Assembly: GCA_945901025.1 (NCBI GenBank)
Contig: CAMDJW010000013.1
Location: 20,875 to 84,874, forward strand
DNA: 64,000 bases
Direction: 5' to 3'
DNA from: Spirosoma fluviale
Lineage (GTDB): Bacteria; Bacteroidota; Bacteroidia; Cytophagales; Spirosomataceae
The position numbers and the translations under genes are program-made. The notes beneath the pieces were generated by a model that did not search any database, was not told the DNA's origin, and saw only the letters and a program-made list of their open reading frames with translations. Shown here piece after piece: positions 33,809 to 42,849 of the stretch. How positions within the stretch are numbered: the stretch's first letter is position 1; each line of letters starts with the position of its first letter.

Positions 33809-34999
33809 TTACTCGTCCGTATTAGTGGCTAATCGATTTCTGCGTTCTGAACTTCCCATTAACCCACTAGCCCTCAAAATCGAAAACTCTCCATAGCGAT
33901 TTCTTAATTTATCCATCGCCCCATACAAAGGAACCAATCGAGCTCCCTCATCAAAAATCTGCAACTGCTCTTGCCCCTGCCATAGTTTTGAAAAGCGAAC
34001 GCCAATAAGTCGGATCAACAAACGTCGATCATACAATTTCTCAAAAAGCTCCTGAACCGCAGGAATCAGTCGGTGGTCACTGGCCGAAGTAGGAATACTG
34101 ATTTGGCGAGTATGGGTGTCGAAATTCGAGTACCGTACCTTCACCGTCACACAAGCCGTGCATTGCCCAAGCTTCCGTAAATCATACGATAATTGTTCCG
34201 TCAACGAACCCAAAATACGGCGCAACAAAACCACATCCGTACTATCCTGCTCAAAAGTGATTTCTTTCGATAAAGACTTCTGTTCAGAATAAGGAACTAC
34301 TGGCCTCAAATCAATCCCATTAGCCCGCTCCCAAAGAACAGTTCCCGATTTTCCAAAAGTCTTTTCTAAGATTTTCAAAGGCATCTGACTCAAAGTACCC
34401 ACATGCACAATCCCCATATTACGGAGCGTTTGAGAAGTAACCGCACCGATCATCGGAATCTTGCCCACCGGCATAGGGGCCAAAAATGATTTTTCCTGAC
34501 CTGCCAACACGCGAAATTGGCCCGCAGGCTTAACATGATTGGTGGCCACTTTTGAAACCGTCTTATTGACCGATAAACCAAAAGACATCTGCAAACCAAT
34601 CTCCTTTTTTATCCGATCTCGAAGGTCTTGAGCAAAGGCATAAGAACCAAAAAAACGCTCCATACCCGTCATATCAAGATAAAATTCGTCAATAGAAGCC
34701 TTTTCAACCAAAGGAGCTCGTCCCATAATTAGCGAGGTCACCGCCTCCGAATGTTGGGTATATGCATCAAAGTCTCCCCGCAACACAATCGCATCCGGAC
34801 ATAACTTCAACGCCATCTTCATGGGCATAGCCGAACGTACCCCAAAAGCGCGCGTCTCATAACTACATGCCGCTACCACGCCACGGTCAGACATCCCTCC
34901 CACAATGACCGGTTTTCCCACAAGCCTAGCATCCCGGAGTCGCTCCACCGAGACAAAAAAACTGTCCAAATCCATGTGCACAATGGCGCGTTCTTGCAT
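33809..34999 (-). CDS. dinB: Y-family DNA polymerase IV-type protein
   Basis: 396 residues. The catalytic motifs are intact: HMDLDSFF with Asp10 and ASIDEFYLD with Asp104/Glu105. It is therefore an active polymerase, unlike ImuB, which has lost these acids. The fingers (ACSYETRAFGVRSAMP), thumb helix-hairpin-helix (IPMIGAVTSQTLRNMG) and little finger are all recognisable. The end (IRLIGVRFSKLWQG... LRNRYGEFSI) resembles the beta-clamp-binding tails of DinB. It leads the operon with dnaE2 and diverges from the XRE-S24 repressor gene. Confidence 0.93.
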   Translation of the reverse strand: MQERAIVHMDLDSFFVSVERLRDARLVGKPVIVGGMSDRGVVAACSYETRAFGVRSAMPMKMALKLCPDAIVLRGDFDAYTQHSEAVTSLIMGRAPLVEKASIDEFYLDMTGMERFFGSYAFAQDLRDRIKKEIGLQMSFGLSVNKTVSKVATNHVKPAGQFRVLAGQEKSFLAPMPVGKIPMIGAVTSQTLRNMGIVHVGTLSQMPLKILEKTFGKSGTVLWERANGIDLRPVVPYSEQKSLSKEITFEQDSTDVVLLRRILGSLTEQLSYDLRKLGQCTACVTVKVRYSNFDTHTRQISIPTSASDHRLIPAVQELFEKLYDRRLLIRLIGVRFSKLWQGQEQLQIFDEGARLVPLYGAMDKLRNRYGEFSILRASGLMGSSERRNRLATNTDE

Positions 35000-35032
35000 A
35001 AAATTGGTAGATATTTGGGTAATTTGAATACC

Positions 35033-35048
35033 TTTCGTAACTTCGAAA
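35033..35048. promoter_or_regulatory. Candidate operator A (dinB side)
   Basis: TTTCGTAACTTCGAAA carries TTTCG/CGAAA arms around 6 bases and contains the 9-mer TTCGTAACT (35034-35042). A near-identical 9-mer in the opposite orientation occurs in operator B. Confidence 0.5.
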
Positions 35049-35059
35049 AGATTATAAAC

Positions 35060-35079
35060 AAAATTCAGCTACGAATTTT
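35060..35079. promoter_or_regulatory. Candidate operator B (repressor-gene side)
   Basis: AAAATTCAGCTACGAATTTT is a perfect 7-bp inverted repeat with a 6-base spacer. It contains AGCTACGAA, the reverse complement of TTCGTAGCT, differing at one base from the 9-mer in operator A. A TAGTTTAA -7-like element at 35088-35095 lies just downstream, so a bound repressor would cover the -33 region of the repressor gene. Confidence 0.55.
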
Positions 35080-35107
35080 ATCCATTTTAGTTTAATAAGC
35101 AAATCTT

Positions 35108-35809
35108 ATGAGTACTTTTTTTAGTCAGAATTTACGTTTTTTACGCAGCAAAATGTCGGAGAAAACTTCACAAGAAAAACTAGCTGAATTACTGAATATT
35201 AAGAAGCCTACCTTGGGCTCATATGAGTCCGGAAGGGCCGAGCCTAAATACAGCGATTTGATCCTATTGGCTCAGTTTTTCAACGTTGAAGTCGACGAGT
35301 TACTCAAAGAAGATTTAGCAAAAAGAATACCTGGATTAGCGAATAAGCCTAAGCTACGAATTTTAGCCACCACGGTGGATTCGAACAACGAAGAGAATAT
35401 CGAGATGGTACCCATCAAGGCTTTGGCAGGTTATACTGCTTCATACGATGATTTAGAATTTATCCAAGAGCTGCCAACCTTCCAAGTTCCTTTCCTACCC
35501 CGAGATAAAAAATACCGTGTTTTCCCGATCAAAGGGGAGTCTATGTTGCCCTTAAAGCCTAACTCCCTCGTATTCGCAGAATATGTAGAAGATTGGAAAT
35601 CAATCAAGGATGATACGATTTGCATCGTAGTCACGAGAGAAGAAGGGGTAGTTTTGAAAAAAATAATCAATCACCTAGAAGCCAAGAGTATCCTGATTTT
35701 AAAATCGACTAATCCTATATACGATCCGTATCCTATTTTAGGAGCTGAAATCCAAGAAATATGGAAGTTTGCAGGTTATTTTCATAGTGATTTCCCTACG
35801 AACGAATAA
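35108..35809 (+). CDS. XRE-HTH / S24 peptidase LexA-like repressor
   Basis: 233 residues. Residues ~5-65 are a Cro/cI-type helix-turn-helix (SQEKLAELLNIKKPTLGSYESGRAEP). The C-terminal part is an S24/LexA-type domain with Ser145 (GESMLP) and Lys184 (GVVLKKI) as the serine-lysine dyad, and an Ala107-Gly108 bond (IKALAGYTASYDD) in the position of the LexA self-cleavage site. It therefore looks like a self-cleaving repressor that is inactivated by DNA damage. It diverges from dinB-dnaE2, which it likely controls, along with itself. No classical LexA gene is seen in this window. Confidence 0.9.
   Translation: MSTFFSQNLRFLRSKMSEKTSQEKLAELLNIKKPTLGSYESGRAEPKYSDLILLAQFFNVEVDELLKEDLAKRIPGLANKPKLRILATTVDSNNEENIEMVPIKALAGYTASYDDLEFIQELPTFQVPFLPRDKKYRVFPIKGESMLPLKPNSLVFAEYVEDWKSIKDDTICIVVTREEGVVLKKIINHLEAKSILILKSTNPIYDPYPILGAEIQEIWKFAGYFHSDFPTNE
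35352..35365. repeat. Intragenic 14-bp copy of the operator B half
   Basis: AGCTACGAATTTTA here is identical to 35067-35080 in the promoter region. It lies in the repressor coding sequence (codons ~82-86). An 11-bp part (CGAATTTTAGC) recurs inverted at 35841-35851, between this gene and tex. Confidence 0.5.
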
Positions 35810-35906
35810 AAAGCTAAAGCCTTCAAAACATTATCTCTCAGCTAAAATTCGCGAGTGATCAGCAGCTTTGAACTCACATGTCGCGCCTATACATTACCCA
35901 CAAATC

Positions 35907-38021
35907 ATGTCCAACCTATTTTCAAAAATATCCACTGCGCTTCAAATCAGCGAGAACCAAGTACGGAAAACCATCGCTTTACTAGATGAGGGGGCTACAA
36001 TACCTTTTATTTCCCGCTATCGAAAAGAAATGACCGGAAGTTTGGATGAAGTTCAAGTAGCCGCCATTCGTGATTTAAGGGACCAATTTGTGGAATTAGA
36101 AAAACGAAGAGACGCTATTTTAAAATCTTTGCTAGAGCTAGAAAAACTGACTCCGGAATTAGAGAAGGCTGTGCGAGCGGCTGAAACATTATCCAAACTC
36201 GAAGATATCTATTTGCCCTACAAGCCTAAGCGTAAAACACGCGCGATGGCTGCCCGCGAAAAAGGTTTGCAGGAACTGGCTAACAAACTGTTCCAGCAAC
36301 GTCTTGTTGCCCCTGAAGAATTAGCCGTTGATTACCTTGAACATGTAACGAACATCGATGAAGCCCTCGCTGGAGCTCGAGATATTTTAGCCGAGGAGAT
36401 GATGGAAACAGCGGAAGCTAGAGAAGAGGCAAGGAATTTATTTACCCGTAAAACGACCGTAAAGTCTAGTATCGCCAAAGGAAAACAAGAAGCAGGAATT
36501 AAATACAAAGACTATTTCGATTGGTCTGAATCTCTTGCACAAGCCCCTTCCCATCGGATTTTAGCTTTGTTTAGAGGAGAAAATGAAGGTTTTTTAAACC
36601 TGAGCTTGTTGGGCCCCGATGAAGAAGTCCTTACAAAACTCGAACGCAGATTCATCACAGGTAATAACTCCTGTGCCAAGCAAGTGGAAATGGCTATTCA
36701 AGATGGTTATAAACGCTTGTTAATGCCAGCCATGGAAACGGAGGTTCGTGCTGAAGCTAAAAAACGAGCTGACGAAAATGCGATACGCGTATTTGCTGAA
36801 AATATCAGGCAATTACTTTTAGCCGCTCCTTTAGGTCAAAAACGTGTATTAGCGCTAGACCCAGGATTTAGAACTGGGTGTAAAGTAGTTTGCTTAGACG
36901 AGCAGGGAAGTTTATTGGCCAATACAGCCGTTTACCCTCACACAGGTCCTGGACAAGCTTCCGAGGCGGCTGAAACGATTAAAGAATGGGTAAAAAAATA
37001 TCAAATTCAGGCAATAGCCATTGGGAACGGAACAGCGGGAAGAGAAACAGAATCCTTTGTCCGTAACTTAAACTTGAATGGCATCCATATTATTATGGTG
37101 AACGAAAGCGGTGCTTCCATCTATTCAGCCTCTGAAGTTGCAAGAGATGAATTTCCGGATAAAGATGTGACGGTTCGGGGCGCTGTTTCCATCGGTCGCA
37201 GACTCATGGATCCACTAGCAGAGCTAGTCAAAATTGACGCAAAGTCGATTGGCGTGGGCCAATACCAGCATGATGTGGATCAAAAGAAATTACAAGCATC
37301 GCTGGATGACACGGTGGTGTCCTGTGTTAATTTAGTGGGCGTAGAACTTAACACTGCTTCCAAACAGATTTTATCTTATGTATCAGGCCTAGGTCCCCAA
37401 CTGGCACAAAATATTATTGACTACCGGACAAAAAATGGTCCATTCCTCAAGCGGTCAGACCTAAAAAAGGTATCTAGGTTAGGAGAAAAGGCTTTTGAGC
37501 AAGCCGCAGCTTTCTTGCGCATTCGACATGCGAAAAATCCCTTAGATGCCAGTGCGGTTCACCCAGAGCGCTATGAAATCGTAGAAAAGATGGCTAAAGA
37601 CTTGCATTGTAAAGTCGCGGATCTTTTAGCAGATGAGACGCTGCGCAAGCAAATTCAATTAAGCCAATATGTGACGGCAGATGTAGGGATGCCCACATTA
37701 ACCGATATCATTTCAGAATTGGCCAAACCAGGCCTCGATCCGCGTGAAAAGTTTGAGGCATTTGAGTTTGCCGAAGGAGTAAATGATATCAAAGATTTAC
37801 GGATTGGCATGACTTTACCAGGCATTGTGACGAATATTACCAATTTTGGAGCTTTTGTGGATATTGGAGTGCATCAAGATGGCTTGGTGCATGTAAGCCA
37901 ACTAGCCGACAAGTTTGTCAAGGATCCCAATGAAGTGGTAAAAGTATCTCAAAAAGTGATGGTACGTGTCACCGAAGTGGACGAAGCAAGAAAGAGAATT
38001 GCCCTTAGCATGAAGAGCTAA
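35907..38021 (+). CDS. tex: Tex-like RNA-binding transcription accessory protein
   Basis: 704 residues from the ATG at 35907 (an upstream frame start at 35868 would add 13 unrelated residues). Tex architecture is clear: an N-terminal helical bundle (ALLDEGATIPFISRYRKEMTG), a YqgF/RNase H-like domain (VLALDPGFRTGCKV), helix-hairpin-helix units (TKNGPFLKRSDLKKVSRLG) and a C-terminal S1 RNA-binding domain (GIVTNITNFGAFVDIGVHQ ... GLVHVSQ). Tex is a conserved nucleic-acid-binding protein that affects transcription. It follows the S24 repressor by about 100 bases on the same strand. Confidence 0.95.
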   Translation: MSNLFSKISTALQISENQVRKTIALLDEGATIPFISRYRKEMTGSLDEVQVAAIRDLRDQFVELEKRRDAILKSLLELEKLTPELEKAVRAAETLSKLEDIYLPYKPKRKTRAMAAREKGLQELANKLFQQRLVAPEELAVDYLEHVTNIDEALAGARDILAEEMMETAEAREEARNLFTRKTTVKSSIAKGKQEAGIKYKDYFDWSESLAQAPSHRILALFRGENEGFLNLSLLGPDEEVLTKLERRFITGNNSCAKQVEMAIQDGYKRLLMPAMETEVRAEAKKRADENAIRVFAENIRQLLLAAPLGQKRVLALDPGFRTGCKVVCLDEQGSLLANTAVYPHTGPGQASEAAETIKEWVKKYQIQAIAIGNGTAGRETESFVRNLNLNGIHIIMVNESGASIYSASEVARDEFPDKDVTVRGAVSIGRRLMDPLAELVKIDAKSIGVGQYQHDVDQKKLQASLDDTVVSCVNLVGVELNTASKQILSYVSGLGPQLAQNIIDYRTKNGPFLKRSDLKKVSRLGEKAFEQAAAFLRIRHAKNPLDASAVHPERYEIVEKMAKDLHCKVADLLADETLRKQIQLSQYVTADVGMPTLTDIISELAKPGLDPREKFEAFEFAEGVNDIKDLRIGMTLPGIVTNITNFGAFVDIGVHQDGLVHVSQLADKFVKDPNEVVKVSQKVMVRVTEVDEARKRIALSMKS

Positions 38022-38026
38022 TTAAC

Positions 38027-38104
38027 GTGAAAACTACTCAATCTAATTCAAAGCAATCTAAAAGAATTTTAATACCGAAGAATATTGATTGGGGAGAAAT
38101 GTAA
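38027..38104 (+). CDS. Possible 25-residue peptide after tex
   Basis: A short frame starts at GTG 38027, 5 bases after the tex stop, and encodes a basic peptide (VKTTQSNSKQSKRILIPKNI...) ending IDWGEM. It could be a small translated peptide, a decayed gene tail, or chance. No terminator hairpin was seen here. Confidence 0.2.
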   Translation: MKTTQSNSKQSKRILIPKNIDWGEM

Positions 38105-38163
38105 ATTCCACCCACCTAAATAAGGCCAAAACCATATTCTCCGGTACCCAAAATCATCAAAAT

Positions 38164-38376
38164 TTACTTTTTAGCCAATTTTAATTCCATCGTGCACTGA
38201 GGACATTTGCCTTTTTTGGCATAGGTTTTTGTCCCCTCGCACTTCATTGGACACTGATAAGCTTCTTTTTTGTCTGCTGCAGTTTCCTTTTTTTCAACTT
38301 TCGTTGCTTCTTGTTGTTGAGCCATCGCTCCAAACATCCCTGCCATCAAAGTGGCCATTAACATCATTTTTTTCAT
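38164..38376 (-). CDS. Secreted small heavy-metal-binding domain protein
   Basis: 70 residues with a signal peptide (1-19). The mature part has a heavy-metal-binding domain pattern: YQCPMKCEGTKTYAKKGKCPQCTMEL, with CPMKC and CPQC pairs and adjacent Met residues. Such short HMBD modules are often attached to CopZ/CusB-type copper-handling proteins. It lies 19 bases after the TonB-dependent receptor gene on the same strand. Copper, zinc or a similar soft metal is the probable ligand. Confidence 0.85.
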   Translation of the reverse strand: MKKMMLMATLMAGMFGAMAQQQEATKVEKKETAADKKEAYQCPMKCEGTKTYAKKGKCPQCTMELKLAKK

Positions 38377-38395
38377 GTTGAATTTATTTTTATGT

Positions 38396-40615
38396 TTATT
38401 TTATTTTAAATCGTATTCCTGAATAAACCATTCGGCCGATAATCGGTCCCCAAACCATCGTTGCATCAAAATAACGACCAAATGGATCTGATGCATTCAT
38501 CAATGGATTTGTTTGGGTAAAATTACTTAGATTTTCTCCGCCAACGTACCACTCCCATTTTTTAAATTGCCTAGTCACCTGTGCATAGATCGTTGAAAAA
38601 GCTGGAGCCATTTTCGCGGGTGAATTCGGCTCATGTGCGTGTCCAGCAGTTGCATTGGGAATACGCCTTTCTCCATTCCACTGCCATGTTAAATCAAATT
38701 TCCATTTTGACATAGCAGTCTCATAACCCAAATTTACTAAAACTCGTTCCTTATTGACAAAGGGTTTTGCCAAACGATTCAATTTACCTTTTAGACTAAT
38801 GTAGTCTGACTGCACATCTTGCCAGCGGTAGGCTGCCTTAAGTTCAAAACGCTTAAATGGACTATAATTAAATTCTAATTGCACGCTATTCGCATAGGAA
38901 ACTCCCGGACTTGAATACATGCGGATCAGGCCAGAGGCATCCATATCGACCAACCATTGTTGCTCAAAATCAGTTCGATATGCGTCAAAAACAAAATTTG
39001 CTTTTCTTGTGCCCAGCATCATATTTTTTGTTAATGAAAAACCGTAGTTCCAAGATTTCTCGATGGGACTTAAATTACCCAACAATTGGATTCTGCGCCC
39101 ATTAGCTAAAAAACCCATATTTTCGGCGATCGGATTCACACGGCGCCAACCTTTTCCTGCGGATAACCTGAAAATCCAATCGGATGAAATATCCCACTTA
39201 AGGTGCAACCTAGGTGTCCATTGAGTACCTAATTGATTATGAAAATCGACTCGTTGGCCCACAACTAACGTCAACACATTAGGAACCGTTAGGGCATATT
39301 CACCAAAAAAACCGGGTACCATTTCAGTACGCGCATAGGCTGAATCAATATAGGATTCTTGATATGAATCATATAAAAAGCTAGCGCCCGCTTTCCAGCC
39401 ATGGTTTGTGTTGCCTATGATGGACTGGTAAATTAGATTCCCATACATACTTTGCTCGCGTCCTCGGTAATTTTTAAAGGCAAAATAAGAATCGTTTTCA
39501 TGTTGATTTGCCTGCAAAATTAAACCAAGACCTTTCCAAGGCTTCAATTGGAACAGTCGGGCTATTTTAGAAAACGCTTCCCAGCGAGAAGTTTTACTTC
39601 CAAAACCATATACTAAATACCGATTGGAAGATAATTCCTCAAAATTCATTTGACCAGCTACCCTGTTTTCATACAAATAACTTGCGCCCCATTGAACAAT
39701 CCAATTTTCAGTAGCATATTTCCAACGATTTAACACATGGGTAAAGTTGAAAAGCGGCTGGTCCATGAAACCATCTTGATTCCCATCGGTTCTTGCTGCT
39801 TGTTGAGAAAAATGGGTAAAAACTCCCATGGAAAGCTTATCATTAAATTTGTGTGCGGCTTGTTGGTTTACCTCGTAGCGACCTTGAGAATTAACATAGG
39901 TATTTAAAAAATAGGCTTCAGAAGTATCGGGTTTGGCTAACTCAATGTTAATTCCTCCCGTCATGGATTCGTAGCCATTGGCCACCGAACTAGTCCCTTT
40001 GCTTAAATCAATGGATTTAATCCAAGTTCCTGGTAGATAGCTTAAGCCATAGGTGGATTTCAAACCTCTGATGGAAGGCATATTTTCAAGATTAGTCTGC
40101 ACATATTGGCCCGATAAACCCAATAATTGGATTTGTTTTGCCCCAGTCACCCCATCAGTAAAATTGACCGAGACACTCGCATTCGTCTCAAAACTTTCAG
40201 ATAAATTGCAGCATGCGGCTTTTGCCAAAGTCTTCATCGTCAAAACCTCCCTTTGAAGTAAAGACATGTTGTCTTGTTGGCCCGGATTAGCCAATACTCG
40301 AACTTCGTATAGTTCATTGGTTTTTGCCCACAAATGAATGTGCTGAAATGCGGATTTTTCAACCCAAACAGAATCGGTTTGAAATCCTACATAGGAAGTA
40401 ACAAGCCAACCGGGAAATTTACCCGCCGACAATTTAAACATGCCGCCCGCAGTGGTTAGCACAGCAGCGCGAGTAGGTTTATAAACGACAGAGGCGCCAA
40501 TAAGGTCTTCCATGTTTCCAGCGGAATCCAAACTCATCACACGCCCGGTGATTTCTTGGCCCCATAATCCAAAGGGCGCTGCTAATAAAAGATAAATAAT
40601 TATTTTTTTGTACAT
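38396..40615 (-). CDS. TonB-dependent receptor with carboxypeptidase-regulatory-like domain (metal-related)
   Basis: 739 residues with a signal peptide (1-19, LWGQ), a carboxypeptidase-regulatory-like domain (~20-90), a plug (~100-235: KAACCNLSESFETNASVSV and MPSIRGLKSTYGLSYLPG) and a 22-strand barrel ending in an aromatic-rich strand. It is a siderophore/metal-type receptor rather than a SusC, with no downstream SusD. The CC pair in the plug is typical of the Bacteroidota metal-linked receptors that sit next to HMBD and HYC_CC_PP proteins. It may import copper or a metallophore with energy from TonB. Confidence 0.9.
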   Translation of the reverse strand: MYKKIIIYLLLAAPFGLWGQEITGRVMSLDSAGNMEDLIGASVVYKPTRAAVLTTAGGMFKLSAGKFPGWLVTSYVGFQTDSVWVEKSAFQHIHLWAKTNELYEVRVLANPGQQDNMSLLQREVLTMKTLAKAACCNLSESFETNASVSVNFTDGVTGAKQIQLLGLSGQYVQTNLENMPSIRGLKSTYGLSYLPGTWIKSIDLSKGTSSVANGYESMTGGINIELAKPDTSEAYFLNTYVNSQGRYEVNQQAAHKFNDKLSMGVFTHFSQQAARTDGNQDGFMDQPLFNFTHVLNRWKYATENWIVQWGASYLYENRVAGQMNFEELSSNRYLVYGFGSKTSRWEAFSKIARLFQLKPWKGLGLILQANQHENDSYFAFKNYRGREQSMYGNLIYQSIIGNTNHGWKAGASFLYDSYQESYIDSAYARTEMVPGFFGEYALTVPNVLTLVVGQRVDFHNQLGTQWTPRLHLKWDISSDWIFRLSAGKGWRRVNPIAENMGFLANGRRIQLLGNLSPIEKSWNYGFSLTKNMMLGTRKANFVFDAYRTDFEQQWLVDMDASGLIRMYSSPGVSYANSVQLEFNYSPFKRFELKAAYRWQDVQSDYISLKGKLNRLAKPFVNKERVLVNLGYETAMSKWKFDLTWQWNGERRIPNATAGHAHEPNSPAKMAPAFSTIYAQVTRQFKKWEWYVGGENLSNFTQTNPLMNASDPFGRYFDATMVWGPIIGRMVYSGIRFKIK

Positions 40616-40654
40616 CGTTTTTGATTTAAATGAGTGAATAAAAACTCAAAAAAA

Positions 40655-41080
40655 TCAAATTAGATATGCTTGCAAGCTCGCTAGACGCGTACGTAAAGGA
40701 GGGGGTGAATGATTTGAATCATCAAAACTTAATTTTTTAAATGCGATAATGCCATTCGATTCGCCAAAAGAATAAGAGCCATTAGGGAAATAATGAAGAT
40801 TGAAATCAAGATTTTGGATTTTATTACCTGACTGATCAAAATTAAATTTTAATGCATATTGATCATATGAGCAACATTTGGCCCGTCTCAAGGTAGCTTT
40901 ATTGGTCTTATTAAAATCTGGCTTAGTGTTTTTTGAACAACACGAAACCGCCTTGTCAAATGAATATTTTTTATTTCCAGTGAAAAGGCAAGTGGACTGA
41001 GTATATGAAATACCTAAATTTCCTACTAAAAAGTAGGTAGCTAAATAAACCAAAAAGAAGCGCTTGATAGCTAATTTCAT
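40655..41080 (-). CDS. HYC_CC_PP-family protein
   Basis: 141 residues from the ATG at 41080 (an upstream start adds six residues). A signal peptide or anchor (residues 1-25) is followed by cysteine clusters (STCLFTG, VSCCSKN, AKCCSYD) and a C-terminal PPP tail (NHSPPPLRTRL). This is the spaced Cys-CC-PP pattern of the HYC_CC_PP family, common in Bacteroidota next to metal TonB receptors. The clusters suggest binding of a soft metal such as copper outside the cytoplasm. It heads the metal gene group, 39 bases before the receptor. Confidence 0.85.
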   Translation of the reverse strand: MKLAIKRFFLVYLATYFLVGNLGISYTQSTCLFTGNKKYSFDKAVSCCSKNTKPDFNKTNKATLRRAKCCSYDQYALKFNFDQSGNKIQNLDFNLHYFPNGSYSFGESNGIIAFKKLSFDDSNHSPPPLRTRLASLQAYLI

Positions 41081-41187
41081 TTTAAAAAATAATAGCACAA
41101 ATTTACAAATTTTATAGATATTCTATTGAATTGTTGAAATTTATGTGCTTTTGATTTAAATTATTTAATTTGCATCAATTATTCAAT

Positions 41188-42828
41188 ATGCGTCCTACAT
41201 TTAGGTTAATCATACTGTTATTTATTTCCTTTATTTGGGGCCCTTCAGCTTTCGCTCAAAATTCTACCTACCGATATTTGGTGCTGTTTAAGGATAAAAA
41301 CAACAGCCCGTTTTCAATCACGAAACCAGAAGCATTTCTAAGCTCCAAGTCTATAGAACGTAGAAAAAAAATGAATATTGCCCTGCAAGCGCAAGATTTA
41401 CCGGTTAATCCCAGCTATTTAAACCAATTGAAATCCACAGGGGCAACCATCATTTTTCCTTTAAAATGGATTAATGGAGCATTAATTTCACAAAAACCGA
41501 GCGACCTATCTAAAGTATTAAAACTGGAAAATGTAAAAGGTCTTTATTGGAATTTCCCAGCCGACTCGAGTTCAAATAATCAAATTAAAAGCAATGGGAT
41601 TGCAGGAACTAAATTATCCAATGCAGTTCCTGATTATGGGAGTTCGCTGACCCAGGTATCCCAACTAGGTATCGACATCATGCATGCAAAAGGTTTTCGT
41701 GGCGAAAATACCCTGATTACTTTGTTGGACAACGGCTTTTTGAATGCGGACCAAGTCCCCTATTTGCAGGCCATTTTTACCGAAAAAAGAGTGGTGGGCA
41801 CTATGACAACAAACCCGAAATTAAAATCAGTTTATGTAGGTGGGTCCCATGGAACGAATGTGCTTAGCACTATTGCGGGCCAATCCCCAGGAAAATTATT
41901 TGGAACAGCCTATTTAGCCAATTTTGCGATGGCACAAACTGAGGAAGATGATTCGGAATTAATCGTAGAAGAAGCAAACTGGCTCAGAGGTGCTGAATGG
42001 GCAGATAGCTTAGGAACCGATGTCTTAAGTTCATCTTTGGGATATTCCGAATTTGACAACTCAAAACATAACCATACCTATGCAGACATGAATGGCCGAA
42101 CGACTTTGGTTTCCAAAGCTGCTGGCTGGGCATCACAAAAAGGGATTATTTGCACCATAAGCGCTGGAAACGAAGGAACAAATACATGGAAATACATTTC
42201 GGCACCTTCAGATGCTGATTCAATTTTAGCCGTAGGAGCCGTAGACAGATCTGGTTTAAAAGCGAGCTTTAGCTCATTTGGACCTAGTTTTGACAAAAGA
42301 ATAAAACCTGATGTTTCTTCTATGGGACTAGGGACAGTGGTCGGTACAACGAGTGGGACCATTGCCACATCCAATGGAACCTCATTTTCTGCACCCCTCA
42401 TGGCTGGATTTGCCGCAGGAATGGTCCAAGCTAATTCACGTAATAATTCTTGGCAAATCATGGATGCCATCCGAAAATCAGGCAATCAAGCCTCTAAACC
42501 GGATAATCTGTTAGGCTATGGAATTCCAAATTTCTTAAAGGCCACGACTCTTTTAAATCCCATATTAGGAGTTGAGCCCGTCAACGAGCTATCCATCCGG
42601 ATTTATCCCAATCCAGTTAAAATAGGGGAAAAAATCAACATTGATTTACCTGAAGAAATGGATTTGAAACTTGAAATTTTTAATGCACAAGGAATCATTT
42701 TAAATACACTAAACCTAAAAAAATCACACGAAGAAATATTTCTTCCGCCACTCAGCTCGGGCAAGTATTATTTTAGGTTTATGGGGGCAAATAGTTCACA
42801 AACTATTCCAGTGCTTTATAATTTTTAG
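41188..42828 (+). CDS. S8 subtilisin-like peptidase with T9SS-type sorting domain
   Basis: 546 residues from the ATG at 41188 (the track-like upstream start is a TTG). A signal peptide (~1-25) and a propeptide precede the subtilase domain. The triad is visible: Asp181 (LITLLDNGF), His221 (GSHGTNVLSTIAG) and Ser399 (GTSFSAPLMAG). The C-terminal ~80 residues (IRIYPNPVKIGEKINIDLPE ... GKYYFRF) match a type A T9SS sorting domain, so the enzyme is secreted to the cell surface. It probably degrades external protein. It diverges from the metal gene group. Confidence 0.93.
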   Translation: MRPTFRLIILLFISFIWGPSAFAQNSTYRYLVLFKDKNNSPFSITKPEAFLSSKSIERRKKMNIALQAQDLPVNPSYLNQLKSTGATIIFPLKWINGALISQKPSDLSKVLKLENVKGLYWNFPADSSSNNQIKSNGIAGTKLSNAVPDYGSSLTQVSQLGIDIMHAKGFRGENTLITLLDNGFLNADQVPYLQAIFTEKRVVGTMTTNPKLKSVYVGGSHGTNVLSTIAGQSPGKLFGTAYLANFAMAQTEEDDSELIVEEANWLRGAEWADSLGTDVLSSSLGYSEFDNSKHNHTYADMNGRTTLVSKAAGWASQKGIICTISAGNEGTNTWKYISAPSDADSILAVGAVDRSGLKASFSSFGPSFDKRIKPDVSSMGLGTVVGTTSGTIATSNGTSFSAPLMAGFAAGMVQANSRNNSWQIMDAIRKSGNQASKPDNLLGYGIPNFLKATTLLNPILGVEPVNELSIRIYPNPVKIGEKINIDLPEEMDLKLEIFNAQGIILNTLNLKKSHEEIFLPPLSSGKYYFRFMGANSSQTIPVLYNF

Positions 42829-42849
42829 GCCGCAAATCTTATGCACCTA

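Noticed and set aside
40707..40720. ATGATTTGAATCAT palindrome as a Crp/Fnr site
   Set aside because: It lies inside the 3' end of the HYC_CC_PP coding sequence, far from any promoter element.
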